Shown here in pieces: positions 44,354 through 55,279 of a stretch of DNA of 64,000 bases; positions within the stretch are counted from its first letter, which is position 1; every line of letters starts with the position of its first letter. The translations under genes and the position numbers were made by a program. A model generated the notes under the pieces. It had not been told where the DNA came from. It saw nothing but the letters and a program-made list of their open reading frames with translations, and did no database searches. The DNA is from Strigamia acuminata (taxonomy: Eukaryota; Arthropoda; Chilopoda; Geophilomorpha; Linotaeniidae): the NCBI GenBank assembly GCA_949358305.1, contig OX442314.1, forward strand, positions 41,918,581-41,982,580, written 5' to 3'.

Positions 44354-45871
44354 ATGGGAAGTGGTAAACACCGTTCGAAACGGAGTCATCGACGTCATCG
44401 TCACGAAAGCTCCAGCTCGTCCACCTCGTCTAGTGACGAGCAACGTCGTTCGGCCGAGCGCGCTTATATGAGGGCCCAACCGATACCGACGGCGCCCGCC
44501 TCGATGTACGCCCTGACGCCGTTGCAACTCGCAACGCTTAATTGGCTGAGCGTCCATCCGGACGGACTTCCGCTCGACTTAAATGCGATGATGCAGGCCC
44601 CGTCCACTTCTGCGCAACCAACTATTTATGAGTCGGCGCAAATGGCCCCGCTGGCCCAGGTGGCGTATCCGCCCGCGAACGTTATCAACGTCCCGTTGGC
44701 CCCGCATTCACCCGAATTTCGGCCGCCAACTGCAAGCGTGGCGCCCACCGTCGCCAACACGTCGAATGCGGCGGCACCGACTGTGACGGGACAATCAGCG
44801 TCTGTTACGCATCTTCCTGCTGGTGCTGAGTCTTCTGCATCAGAATACGGATGGAATGAGCCGCCGCCGGGCGCTTTGCGTTATTCGGAGCCTGTTTCTC
44901 GCAACCGCGAGTACCGAGCGGCCAACAAGGCCAGAAAGAAGGACGAGAAGGCCCGCCTGCGCAAAGAACAATGCGAACGTGACATGGCTGCAGGAATTCC
45001 GCACGATAACATCGTAACGGACCAGGCAACTGAGACGATCTGCCCCTTTTGCGTCGGTTGTGGGTGGTGCTGCGGTGCATCCGCAGGTTCCTCATTAATG
45101 AGATGTCCCAACTGTCGAGGAAGGAAAACGCGACCGCGTTCGGAGCCGTGGCGCAAGGAGGTTCAGCCCCACGTGGTGAAAGGCATTAAGCCTAACGAGA
45201 AGCGATGTTGGGCTCACTGCCCAAAGTGCCGACTTTTCCTGAATAGTCGCGGCGAAGCGGTTTACATCGACCCGCGCTTCCTCACCTGGGCCCGCGCTGA
45301 AGCCAACGCCGGCGTAAGAGTCGAACTCCTTCGACAGTCGCCGCCGCCGTCTGAAGACTCCGAAGTTTCAACTGAAACTGTCCAGGCCGTCGAGAGCGCC
45401 GGAAGCGAGGTCGTAGAGGAAATCGTTCGACCGAGAACGATGTCGCGAGGACGAGGCTGTCTGACGCTCGACCGAGCGAGAGAAATTGCCAAAGTTCAAC
45501 GCACCAACATCTTGGCACGAGGGCGAGCTCGTAAGCTTCAACAGGCTGTTGAAACGTCGTCTAAACCCGTGGAGGATCCTCCAGCGGCCGTAACCGACGT
45601 GTCTAGCGCCCCTCTAGCGTCTAAGTCTGAGACTTCGGACGACGCACAGTTCGAGGACGCTGAAGAGCTGCTTTCAGTCGTTGATTTCGTGGCTGAGCTT
45701 CTCGACGACATGCCGTTTCCGCCTCCGAGTCCGGATGAAATCGAAGCGCCGGAAGAAGCTGTGTTTTCCGCCGTCTCGACAGAGGCGACTGAAGAGTCTG
45801 ATTTTCTGACTTCTGCTGAAGTCGAGAAAAAGGATGAGAAAGTTTCGACTGACGTCGAAAAGAAGGATTAA
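44354..45871 (+). CDS. Third ORF of element 2: SR-rich, cysteine-rich protein, not an envelope
   Basis: 505 residues from ATG 44354, which immediately follows a CAG splice acceptor, to TAA 45869-45871. The N-terminus is a basic/serine SR-like tract (KRSHRRHRHESSSSSTSSSD). A long Ala/Pro/Ser/Thr-rich segment follows. Around residues 225-270 is a dense cysteine cluster (CPFCVGCGWCCGASAG, then MRCPNCRGRK) resembling a CxxC zinc ribbon or DnaJ-type zinc motif, followed by HCPKCRLFL. The second half is acidic and ends with two related KKDEK/VEKKD words. No signal peptide or membrane segment exists. The composition suggests a nuclear or RNA-binding accessory protein. It is not related in sequence to the third ORF of element 1. 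Confidence 0.85.
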   Translation: MGSGKHRSKRSHRRHRHESSSSSTSSSDEQRRSAERAYMRAQPIPTAPASMYALTPLQLATLNWLSVHPDGLPLDLNAMMQAPSTSAQPTIYESAQMAPLAQVAYPPANVINVPLAPHSPEFRPPTASVAPTVANTSNAAAPTVTGQSASVTHLPAGAESSASEYGWNEPPPGALRYSEPVSRNREYRAANKARKKDEKARLRKEQCERDMAAGIPHDNIVTDQATETICPFCVGCGWCCGASAGSSLMRCPNCRGRKTRPRSEPWRKEVQPHVVKGIKPNEKRCWAHCPKCRLFLNSRGEAVYIDPRFLTWARAEANAGVRVELLRQSPPPSEDSEVSTETVQAVESAGSEVVEEIVRPRTMSRGRGCLTLDRAREIAKVQRTNILARGRARKLQQAVETSSKPVEDPPAAVTDVSSAPLASKSETSDDAQFEDAEELLSVVDFVAELLDDMPFPPPSPDEIEAPEEAVFSAVSTEATEESDFLTSAEVEKKDEKVSTDVEKKD

Positions 45872-46608
45872 AAGGGACAAAAAAACTAACATTCGTTATT
45901 TTCCGAGTGGATATTTTTGACTAAAAATAATCCAAGTGTTTTGTTGTGTTTTTGCAATTAAGAAATATTCTCATGAGTGTTGTGTTTGTTTGGTTTCAAG
46001 ATCTTGAACTAATTATTTAAATATTCATAAGAATATAGTTTGATTTAAAATTGAATTCAATTTAATTTGTTTTGTTTTCCGAATTCAATTTGGTTGTTAT
46101 TTTGAACTAATCATATTAATATATGTTTATTTGCAATTTCATAATTATTTGTGGAAACTTTGTGTTTATTTTGCTTTGATCGAAGCGATTAAGAATTTCA
46201 AGTTGAAATTCGTTAATTTTTTTATGACATTCGTAATAAAGAATTAGTAGTTTAGATTTTCGATAAATAAAGTTTTGCATAAATTTATTTTTATTGACTA
46301 TCTTGTTGATTAATAAACTATGAATAAGTTTATTTGACGAAGAAATAAAATTTCTATCGAAATTAGTTTTCTCGAACATGTATCCATGTTCGGACGAGTT
46401 CATTTCCGTCGCTTAGCAACCGGGAGTTGCGCAGTACAGGGAAGCCGATTAGTCTAATCGGGTGATGAAGTTTCTGAAAGAAATAACATGATTAAGTTTA
46501 ATAAAATACTTACCAAGTGGATTAATTCGATAGAATTAGGTGAACATCCTTATCCATTAAGAATGACAATCGAGAGTTAGTAAACTCTATGCTTGTCACC
46601 GGGGGATG

Positions 46609-48351
46609 TGTGATGATTACAAATCGATAGTTATCAATGTTCACCATAGATGGCGCTGTTTAACCAACGCGCGTATTTCAAACTCGGTTAAAACTAAAAA
46701 GCGTAATAAATTATTACTTGGACACGGTGAATAAAATATAACTATTTTATTCAATATGAATTAAGTATTAATTACTTGATGATGTTGATTCTATCGAATC
46801 AATATCCACTTTACTTACCAGTCGAAGGGAACCAATCGGACCCTTCCGGACCCCAACTGGGCCCATCTGGACATAGTCATATATTAGGTCCGGACTAGTG
46901 ACCCACGAATCCGCCGATTCGTACGCTGATTGGCTGTCGCCAATCTAGTAGTTCTACAGAACTATATAAGCTCCAGTTTCTCACTTCCCCCGTAGCTTGA
47001 TAACTGAACTTGTATATTGTCTGTAGTTGAATTGTTATCGTTTGATTTCATTATTCTCTATCGACACATCAGGCCACCTCAGCTCTCCACAGTTAGTATT
47101 CATTACTATTTTGTTATTGCTGTTGTAGGGCTATTTCGGGAAGGCTAACTCCGGTAATAGACATGCATTCGCATGAAATGGCCCCGTAACGTTAGCCAGC
47201 TGTTCTACGGGACAGTAGGACTTCGTACGGTGGCTTAATATAACGGTCGTATACAGTACGACCTTGCTAAATGAAAGTAGGTCCCTCAGCTAACTGGCCT
47301 CAGTCCGCTGCAGGGTGGTTGTTGTAAACAGCCCTCGCAGGTTCCCGTCTTTTCTCGATTGGTCCTTCCGCACGTTAAAAGTCGGTAAAAGCCTAATATA
47401 CAGGTAACACGCCGGGTTGGTAGCCCGTGAGTAATATCTAAAGATGTTGCGATAAAACAACTACCTGGATAATGGTAATCCAATGGCAGTGGCCAATTAA
47501 TATTTTACCCGGTGCTCGATCGTTGGATCCCGCCATCGTAAGGCATGCTGGCGGATGGAGGAGTCAAATCCTCCCGCGATGGTTCTCTCGACCGTCGTGA
47601 CGGTCCCCGCCCCATCGTACCCTCCGGGTTAGTAACCCGTGAACAGGAGTTGAACAACACTGTGTTAAATAAATTACTCGGGCATTGGTAATCCTGTATT
47701 GGCAATATCTTCTAAACCCGGTAAGTCCATAGAAATGTTTACCTGGTGGTTGGTACCACCGATAGCGAGTTAAAGCACACAATTAAATACTCGGCGCCTG
47801 ATCACGAGATCTTGTCGTCGTAAGGCATGCTGGCGGATGGAGTCTCAACAACTCCCGCGACGTTCTCTCAATTGTCGTGACGGTCCCCGCCCAATTAATA
47901 TTTATACAACAATTCATTTGTTGTATTCCACTAATTACTTTACTTTTATTCATTTGGAATATGGAATATTCTGCTGAATAATCCTACTTATGCGAAGGAC
48001 TCTTCGCATTTTTAGATACTCGAGCTGCGGACCAAATACGTCTCCGTAGCGATATTTGTGACGATGCCGCAAGTCAGCCGTATCCCTCTGGCTTCGCCCG
48101 GATCCTCAACCAGTTGATGCCGCCCGTTTACACGCGTCAAGAACCCATATTTTGTTGTTAATATTTAGTAATAAATATGTTATGTCACACCAAAACTGTA
48201 AGTTATTTCCACTTGATCACATATTCATGTTTGTAAGGGCTTCCGTAGCTTATCTCGGTTAGGTTGTTGCTAAACTTAGCAACGTCTTGTATAAACCGAA
48301 TTATCTATCTTAAAAGGACTAATAAATTAGCCCAAAAGTAGAATCGTCACA
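46609..48351 (+). repeat. 3' LTR of element 2
   Basis: Same length and almost identical sequence as the 5' LTR, offset 12,636. The one difference I found changes AATAAA (34634) to AATGAA at the equivalent site (47270). The structured module is at 47412-47896. It is followed by the target duplication AACT. Confidence 0.97.
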
Positions 48352-48355
48352 AACT

Positions 48356-48489
48356 GGAACTCTAAAGATGAATAATACATAAAAAAATAAGACATACTAT
48401 ACAAAAAATGAAAACTTTTATTGTTGATGTAAACTAAATTTTAATGAAATTCGTTTCATTTTCAACAGCTTCATGGCAGGTAGATGGGA
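48356..48489. other. Short flank after element 2
   Basis: A/T-rich; nothing recognisable. Confidence 0.4.
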
Positions 48490-48775
48490 CTAATAGTCAA
48501 ATAGCTTCCTGTTGGTTTTGTGGGAGTCCCACTCAAGGGCTAAAACCTTAATGTTAACTGCTTCAAGTCGTGCAACAGCATCCCACACTAACTTGTAAAG
48601 ATCCACTGCTGTTGTGTTGCTCACTGCATAATGTGCGTATGGCCAACTTAAATTATTTGTGATCCCATGAACGAGTAATTGTAGCACATGACTTGCTACA
48701 GTTGAGTGCCACAATGCCCACCATAACTGCATCTTTTTTGATGGCAACTGGTTGTTCCTGACGCAACCACATCAT
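48490..48775 (-). pseudogene. P-element-type transposase fragment (copy 2)
   Basis: A minus-strand frame containing VASHVLQLLVHGITNNLSWP, YAHYAVSNTTAVDLYKLVWD, AVARLEAVNIKVLALEWD and SHKTNRKLF. The order of an aromatic SWPYAHY box, a W-E/D-AV..LE helix and a LALxxD..K.NRKLF strand is that of the RNase-H-like core of P-element/THAP9 transposases. The rest of the protein is absent; copies of nearby sequence are at 12.2, 28.35 and 51.1 kb. Confidence 0.7.
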
Positions 48776-48839
48776 CTCGTCCTTCTTAGGGGCCATGTTG
48801 GTAGCTTGCTTATTAATACTATTGTCAAATGAGAAAGAT

Positions 48840-50600
48840 GTATCACGTCAATTGTAATATTTGCAGTTGTTATCAAAAGTTGTTTTATCAATTTGGGTGT
48901 ACTTTAGAATTGGGCCCACTTCAGAATGGGCCGTAAATTTGTCTACCTAGCAAATAAACCATGGTGATTCCGAAAATGACACTCAAAAGTGTCGGAATTT
49001 AAGTTTTCTGGTTGAAAACGCTGAGTGAAAGCTCTGGTTTGCATCGGCCACGCTGCTGTGTGGCTGCCATTGTTACTCTGTTGGGTCATGTCGGGTCAGG
49101 TCAGGTCAGGTTAGGTTAGGTTGTTTGGCTGTCTGCATCAAAAAAACTGGATAAGGTGAGGTTCGCGGGGGGTCGAGGGGGGCGCTAGCCCCCCCTTGTT
49201 AGAAAAAAAAAAAAAAATCACATGGTATTTACCAAATATAGCCTCCCACAGCCACTCAAGGCAAGTCTCCCTACTTTGAAACACAGCGGAAAAGCGTGAA
49301 CAAGTTTAGTCTTAGTGGTTGTGCTCTCTTCACATTGTTTAAATTTTAACGGCGCTGCCGCTACGAGTGGAAATGGCGGCCGCACCACTGCTTGGCTGAT
49401 GCAAACGAGAGCTTTCACTCAGCGTTTTCAACTAGCTAGCTTAATTTCCGACACTTTTGAGTGTTATTTTCGGTATCAGGGTACCTTTTTTGGTAAGTAA
49501 CCAAATTTTGGGCCCATTCTGAAGTGGGCCCAATTCTAAAGTATATCCATAAATTTTAGCAATTTATCAATGCGGTTATTTACAACTTTGAATCTTGACT
49601 GCCACAAGAGGATCTTGTTTGGAATCTAGCCCTATGTAAATTTAAATATAGCTGTTGGAATGTAGGTTGCATCAGAAAATGTTGTAGTATTTTATTGACG
49701 GATCTATAGCAATAATAAATAAATTTTGGATTTAATTTCAAGCCATTTTTTACATCTGGTTCTAACAATAACATTCCACATTGTTGTCGCGATCGTGCTT
49801 GCGAATGGTTAGGATATAACACATTGCTGCATTTTTTTTCTGATGACAATACCATCTTCTTTCGAGTAATAATCTTTTTCTTTGTACAATTAATAACGCT
49901 GCGGTCTGGTAACAAATTTCTCATGTGCTATTTCTTCTTGTATTGATTTTTTAAGAGAATACAATGTTGGTACATCTATTGTAATATTTGCAGTTGTTAT
50001 CAAAAGTTGTTTTAGAAATTTTAGAAATTTATCAATGCCATTATTTGCAACTTATAATCTTGACTGAAACAAGAGGATGTCATTTTTTCACTGAAATGTG
50101 GAATGTGGAATCTTCTCATTTAATGCAGGTAGTAAGTTCTCAACGGGTCAAGACTTTACGAATGTATTTGATGATATAAGTAGACCTGATAAGGAATCTG
50201 GTAACTCTTTATTTATATCAACTGGATCTTCCTCACAAATTTCATCATGCTGCCTTTCCATGTCAGAAAAAAATGCTAATAGCATTATCGTGATTTGTTT
50301 GAGGCGAAGGTGCATCAATTGACAAAATGATTAGTGATGTTGGGACGATGTGTTCACAGCTTGACTTGTGATAAATCTAACATCCAAAATGTAAAACTAG
50401 TGGCACTTTCTTTGCCACATCTAAAAGAAATAAAAATAGTTAAAATTATGCAAAATAAATGTTCATAATAACTATTTTTCAGATGACGAATTGTAATATT
50501 TGCAGTTGTTATCAAAAGTTGTTTTATAAATCTTAGCAACTTATCAATGTCGTTATTTGCAATCTAGCCCTATGTAAATCTAAATATAGCTTGCAATAGC
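48840..50600 (-). repeat. Scattered copies of a P-type transposon segment
   Basis: TTGTAATATTTGCAGTTGTT with ATCAAAAGTTGTTTTA occurs at about 48853, 49981 and 50493, twice followed by a ...TTATCAATG.C.TTATTTGCAA block, and AATCTAGCCCTATGTAAAT occurs at 49622 and 50562. These are overlapping remnants of one or more related inserts. No intact frame. Confidence 0.6.
48902..49541. mobile_element. Foldback MITE, 640 bp, TA target site
   Basis: Ends CTTTAGAATTGGGCCCACTT and its exact inverse, flanked by TA (48900-48901 and 49542-49543). The arms pair over about 140 bp with some mismatches (GACACTCAAAAGTGTCGGAA, CGCTGAGTGAAAGCTCT and their inverses near 49405-49470). The loop contains a TCAGG/TTAGG tract (49088-49118) and a G-rich segment. 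It is inserted in the P-type sequence described above. Confidence 0.9.
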
Positions 50601-51090
50601 TGTGTGCCTGTGTTTGTTGTTCTATAGTTTTAATAGTTGATAAATTAATTGTCATTAAACTTTCTAACTTTAAATCTGATAACATTTTTTGTTTAGGCAC
50701 AATGTAGTTTTTAATGCAATTATCACAAGAAACACAAGATCCAGTTGGTGAACAAGTTGAGCATTTTCACACCTTCTACATTTCCTTTCGCTACTTTTAA
50801 TTACTTTCCACTTTGAAACAAACTTTATGACTGTGATGGTGTTGTTTAGGTTTAATTGTGTTGGGTCCGCCGGCAGGACTAGGAGAAGATACCGGCCCGT
50901 GACGTTCACCTGTGTGATTCGTGGCTCAATGGGTGGTGCGGCCAGCAAACCAATAGGAATCGCGCCGGTTTTTTCAGTTCAAAGCCATTTTTTATGGTTT
51001 TTAATAATTTTTTCAGTTTTAATCGGTTTTTTATGGTTTTTAATAATTTTTTCAGTTTTAATCGGTTTTTTATGATCTTTTAACTTAACT

Positions 51091-51306
51091 CCACAAAAAT
51101 TGGAGTATTTGCCACTCCAATTCACTCACCACATCTAGCATCTGCCAATCAGTGACCAGTGACTTTGACCCATTTTTAACCCCTTTGTTTTTCTGTGAAT
51201 AAACCACATTCCATACAATTTCCTACTACATCCAACGACATCAACTGCCACACCAAAAATAAATTTCAGAAAACAACCCAAATAAACTGTTTTAACATGC
51301 AATTAA
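51091..51306. repeat. Second copy of the 12.3-kb repeat
   Basis: Matches 12322-12553 in the same orientation (ccacaaaaattggagt, cacatctagcatctgccaat, gtttttctgtgaataaacca). The T-rich block at 50990-51075 upstream also has a counterpart at 11.0 kb. Confidence 0.8.
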
Positions 51307-51309
51307 AGC

Positions 51310-51868
51310 ATCACTTGTTTTGCGTAATTTCCTATTAAAGGAAGAAAGCAAACTAATTGGCACTCAACGTTTGTACTGTCCACCAGGTTATGCTGACTGC
51401 ATTGACAGCTCAGGAAGTGTCGTAAACGGGAGTGGTCCGTAGCACAAGAAAGTAAGGCATTACTTCCCCTAGCTCCAACTAATTCATGCAATTTTTCTGC
51501 ACATTCATCTCACGTGCGCAATGCATATGCAACTTACTGCTTTAGTGCAGAAGGCGAGGCTCCATGGCAATGGCAATTACCCGGTGTGACCAAGCCAATG
51601 CAGAGAGATGTGTAATTACTTAAAGGATTCCATTTATTTATTTATACACTATTTTCCCTTATTTTTACACTAAAAAAATAAATTTTACACGACTTTGCTT
51701 TCCTTTTTTCTATCTAACCAGTCTTTGATCTGTATGAATTTTTCAGTGTAGAAATAAGGGAAAATAGTGTGCAAATAATTTAATCTGTTACTTAAATGAT
51801 AATGCTGGTCAAAATAATGTGATTTTGTAAATTAATTCATACAATTGTTGTAATTAAAATAATTTCAT
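51310..51868. other. Non-coding stretch
   Basis: No gene supported. A short palindrome-like pair (ACTATTTTCCCTTATTTTTACACT near 51648 and AGTGTAGAAATAAGGGAAAATAGTG near 51745) may be the arms of another small foldback. Confidence 0.4.
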
Positions 51869-52366
51869 TTATGTCATGGCAGCGTACAATGTATTTATGA
51901 TAGATTTTTCGGCTTCTTTTCTCTTGTCTTCATTTGTAATTTGCCGAACGAGGCTCGCCACAAATTTTCCGAATTGATCCGCTTGATCCGTAACCGGAAC
52001 TGGTTCATTGCTAGTTGAAAGGTCACTAACAAAAAAAAAATAATTAATATCGAGCATTAAAATATCCTGATAACAGTTACTTGTTTATATTTTTCAATTT
52101 TTCAATTATTTTCTTCTCAGAGACCGGTCCAGAGGACGTTTCCTAGAGTGTTCTTGCCTCCAATTTCTTCGGGGTTGTTTAGACACTAGAGGGCAAGAAT
52201 CATTTGCTGTTGTAGATGCGCCATGATTTATCAAAGTAGATGAACCATTATCTACCAAAGTATATATATATACAAATTTGGGTAAATTTGAGAATGTATA
52301 AAATCTGCAGTCATATGAAGTCCGACAAAATATAAAATAAAAATTTCCAAAATTCAAACGCATCAC
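51869..52366 (-). pseudogene. BESS-domain gene fragment (MADF/BESS-type), probably decayed
   Basis: Minus strand. The last exon (about 52030-51869) reads DQADQFGKFVASLVRQITNE then DKRKEAEKSI..TLYAAMT and stops, which resembles the BESS motif at the C-terminus of MADF-type DNA-binding proteins. A short intron (about 52079-52031, GTAACT..TTAG) precedes it, and a lysine-rich upstream exon (VSEKKIIEKLKNINK) fits in frame. Farther upstream the frame 52366-52106 is out of phase. No MADF domain was found. Confidence 0.35.
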
Positions 52367-52379
52367 TTTCTGTCAATGC

Positions 52380-53160
52380 AAAAACATTTACTCATTCATT
52401 AATCATACAATCACAAGATAGACTACAAAACAAAGCACTCATAAAAAAAAAACTTCAACTGGAGCCATAAGTGGTTTCTCAAAACTGCTGCCATCCAACA
52501 CAGCAAACCTTAGCAAATAAAAGAAACAAAAGAATATTAGTTACCATATATGCTTAATGATTACTTATCTCTTTAAGGCATACTGGGCACTTCCCTAACA
52601 CCCAAATTTGGTGAAAATTCACACGGCACACACATGATAAATACATCGTACATATGGTAGAATAAAAGCATAATTTGCCATTTTTATCTAGAAAGATTTA
52701 TTTTACAAATTTATGAATTTATAGAAAATTTCGGCTATTTATTCAAAATAATATTTTATGCATGTATGCATTACACAATAAGGGGTTTTATCAAATGAAT
52801 AATTTAGTGCTTGAGTGATTTTGTGATGCCTTTTCTATGTTTTTGAAATTATGCTGGTGATTGCTGGACTGGATCTCACACGATAAATCCAAAATTGCAT
52901 ATTGTCAAAATTGCACAAATACCAAAAGAGGAGTATTAATGGAACCCCTTATTGTCCCAATTAGTACCTACCAGCACAAACAGGAGCATAAGTTGGACAA
53001 AAACTCATCATTTGGGTGTAAATCTCTCTGTGGAGAGCATTGGTGTTGCTAGTTGCTACCAACACCAATACAAGTTATCTGCACTGCATTGGTGCAGACT
53101 TTCATTGATGTAGCCACCAAAGGGGATTGCCTTCAATAACTGATATGAAAATGCATCAAA
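52380..53160. other. Non-coding stretch
   Basis: No gene supported; short unassigned frames only. Confidence 0.35.
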
Positions 53161-53169
53161 CAGAACTGC

Positions 53170-53400
53170 AACTGTGTCAAAGACGGAGGAAAATGCCTCG
53201 AAGAAAGATGAAAATGCTTCAAATAGACACGAAAACGCTTCCAATAGGGATGAGAATGTGTCGAATAAAGATGAAACTGCATCGAATACAGATGATAGTG
53301 CGTCGAATAGAGATAGGACTGCATCGAATAGGGATGACACTGCGTCGGATAAAGCGGAAAATGCATGAAATAAAGAGGAAAATGTATCGAATATCGACAG
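53170..53400 (+). repeat. 24-bp minisatellite encoding an 8-residue repeat
   Basis: Nine or so units of about 24 bp (GATGAAAATGCATCGAATAG-like). Plus-strand frame 53174-53368 reads an acidic SN(R/K)(D/E)ENA-type 8-residue repeat. The array is open in several frames on both strands, because 24 is divisible by 3; the 186-codon minus frame (53056-53616) is such a by-product. No start context, intron signal or flanking domain supports a gene. Confidence 0.8.
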
Positions 53401-53619
53401 AAATGCATCGTAAAAGACGAAACTGCAGAAAGCAAAGCCAAAGAAAACGAGAAAAATTCGAGAATTCATGAAACGAAGGCAGAAATACGAGTGGTAATCA
53501 GTCACAAATGACAGAAAATGTCGAAATTCGTGCAGAAAATCGTTCAGGATGGACAGAAAATTGGAAATCCGAGTGGAAATAATTGAAAATGGACAGAAAA
53601 TGTCGAAATCATCCAAAAA

Positions 53620-54100
53620 AGGACTGAAAATGGAGAAAATTAATTAAAAATCACTCAAAAACTGACGGAAAATAAGGAAAAATGATTAGAAATTCAAATC
53701 ACAGACTTATTTTAGCATAATACCATTCATTTCTCATACCAAGTGAACTTGTAAATTCCATACTCAATGGGGAATATGGTCTTACAATACTTCAATGGTA
53801 TTTTATCAAGTCAGCGGCAGAATTGCTTGGAAGAGTTTGAGCACAAAAATATGGAAAATATGAAGGCGAGATATTACCAATGTCCGCTAAATAACAGTAA
53901 AGTGGATTTTGCCAGTCTAAATAGTGGATGGCTAGGAATATCTCAGAATTTCATAGAGACAACATCAACAAGCAACGAGAGAACTCGTATTCCGCCATTA
54001 TAGAAAATGACGTAACAATGCGATTGCGTCATTCATCTTGTACTTTTAAAAGGGTGTCTTGGAAAGGGGAGATTAAGGTGAGTAATTTGCAGCTGGTTGA
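53620..54100. other. Non-coding stretch
   Basis: Nothing recognisable. Two overlapping short plus frames (53767-54170) are unassigned. Confidence 0.3.
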
Positions 54101-54119
54101 CCTGGAGGAAGATTTAAAA

Positions 54120-54292
54120 TGCGCCCATTTGGTCCCACCCGAATTTGGGCGCTCGGCCATTTGGCCCTAATTTAATTTAATCATTTGGGAAATTGCTAAA
54201 CTGACCAGCGCCAATCGGGCCATCGCCAATTTAGCCCATCACCAATTTGGACGTCGTCAATTAGGTCCCCGTCCGTAAAAATATTCCTTTAT
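54120..54292 (-). repeat. AAATTGGCGA-type repeat, inverted degenerate copy
   Basis: Read on the minus strand, it runs GGGGACCTAATTGACGACGT, ...AAATTGGTGATGGGC, AAATTGGCGATGGC and so on, matching the 10.17-kb minisatellite including its GGGGACC.AATTG.CGAC start. More diverged than that copy. Confidence 0.75.
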
Positions 54293-55270
54293 TGTTATTT
54301 ATTGACCCGAATTTGTTAAAAAGAGTTTGTTATTAACCCGTCTTTAGACTGTAGCGTTACTACGCACTAGTTTCTACGGCAACTGCCGTTATCTTTGTTC
54401 GTTTGAAGTTTGATGCTCATGTCCCAAACTTCTTCCATCAAGCTCGACTTATTGCATTTTTATCACGTTTCAAAGGTTCCATAGTGTCTAAACACCACCA
54501 AAGTGGAAGCAGACAATGGTATGGGCAGAGGAGAATAGATAAATCACTTTGTTTGGGTTTTATTTGCTTTTTTCCCCTGTTTACATAGTTCGGCGCAATC
54601 GTGTATCAAACGTTAGGCCTAACTCGGCGAATTGAATTGGAACCAGCATGGAAATAGGCGGGTGATCAGACTTCAGAGTACACATACTAACATTATTTGA
54701 ATATCGTCCGATTTAGTTAATTGTATTAATACTTAATTGTTTTCACTATTTTTTAATTTCAGCATCAGTTTATTTCGGTGTCTTTAGCATATGGAAAGCT
54801 CCGAATTTGTTACTATACACTGAAGTAAAAAAAAAAGAAGAAAATGAATTGGAAACAGTGAGGATTACTGTTGCAATCTGTGTGACTATTCCTATACATA
54901 CATTAGCCTATTGCAACATCACATGCTTAAACACACTGGAATGTCGAATGTGTTCACTTTCCTTTAGGATGAAAGGAAGCATGACCGTCCTTCCGCGACC
55001 CGTGAAATGCACGCACTTGTATCTTGTTAATTTGTGACACTGCCTTTCGGCAGCGCCACCTATATGTTACTTTGAATAAACTAGTCAGTTATGTAAATCT
55101 CAGCAGCACCAACGGTCACGTTATTTTACATGCTCCAATACAGTTTTAATATTTAGTCAAGACAGACTAACCCGTTTGCCTCTTCCATCGATTATATCAA
55201 AGTGAGCAAACATTTCCATGCTATGATAATGCCTAGGAATAAATTAATAATCGTTAAAAAAAAGAAACAA
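54293..55270. other. Non-coding stretch
   Basis: No gene supported in about 1 kb. The region precedes the 3' end of the lysyl-oxidase-like gene, so it may hold lost exons of that gene, but I saw none. Confidence 0.35.
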
Positions 55271-55279
55271 AATGACAGA

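Larger units (their letters stand above)
33973..48351 (+). mobile_element. Complete young Ty3/Gypsy element 2 (14,379 bp), TSD AACT
   Basis: Two LTRs of identical length (1,743 bp) bound the element, and AACT is duplicated at 33969-33972 and 48352-48355. Internal order: leader 35716-36858, gag 36859-39105, pol 39269-43299, inter-ORF exon and intron 43300-44353, third ORF 44354-45871, a 3' untranslated part, and a purine tract (accgggggatg) before the 3' LTR at 46609. All main enzyme motifs are intact. I see one clear base difference between the LTRs (34635 against 47271), so insertion was recent. It is large for a Gypsy element because of long LTRs and leader. Confidence 0.97.

Noticed and set aside
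53170-53400. CRISPR-like array
   Set aside because: The units are contiguous and imperfect, without unique spacers; the genome is eukaryotic.
53056-53616. 186-codon minus-strand Phe/Leu/Ser-rich frame as a membrane protein
   Set aside because: It is the antisense of the 24-bp minisatellite; no independent support.
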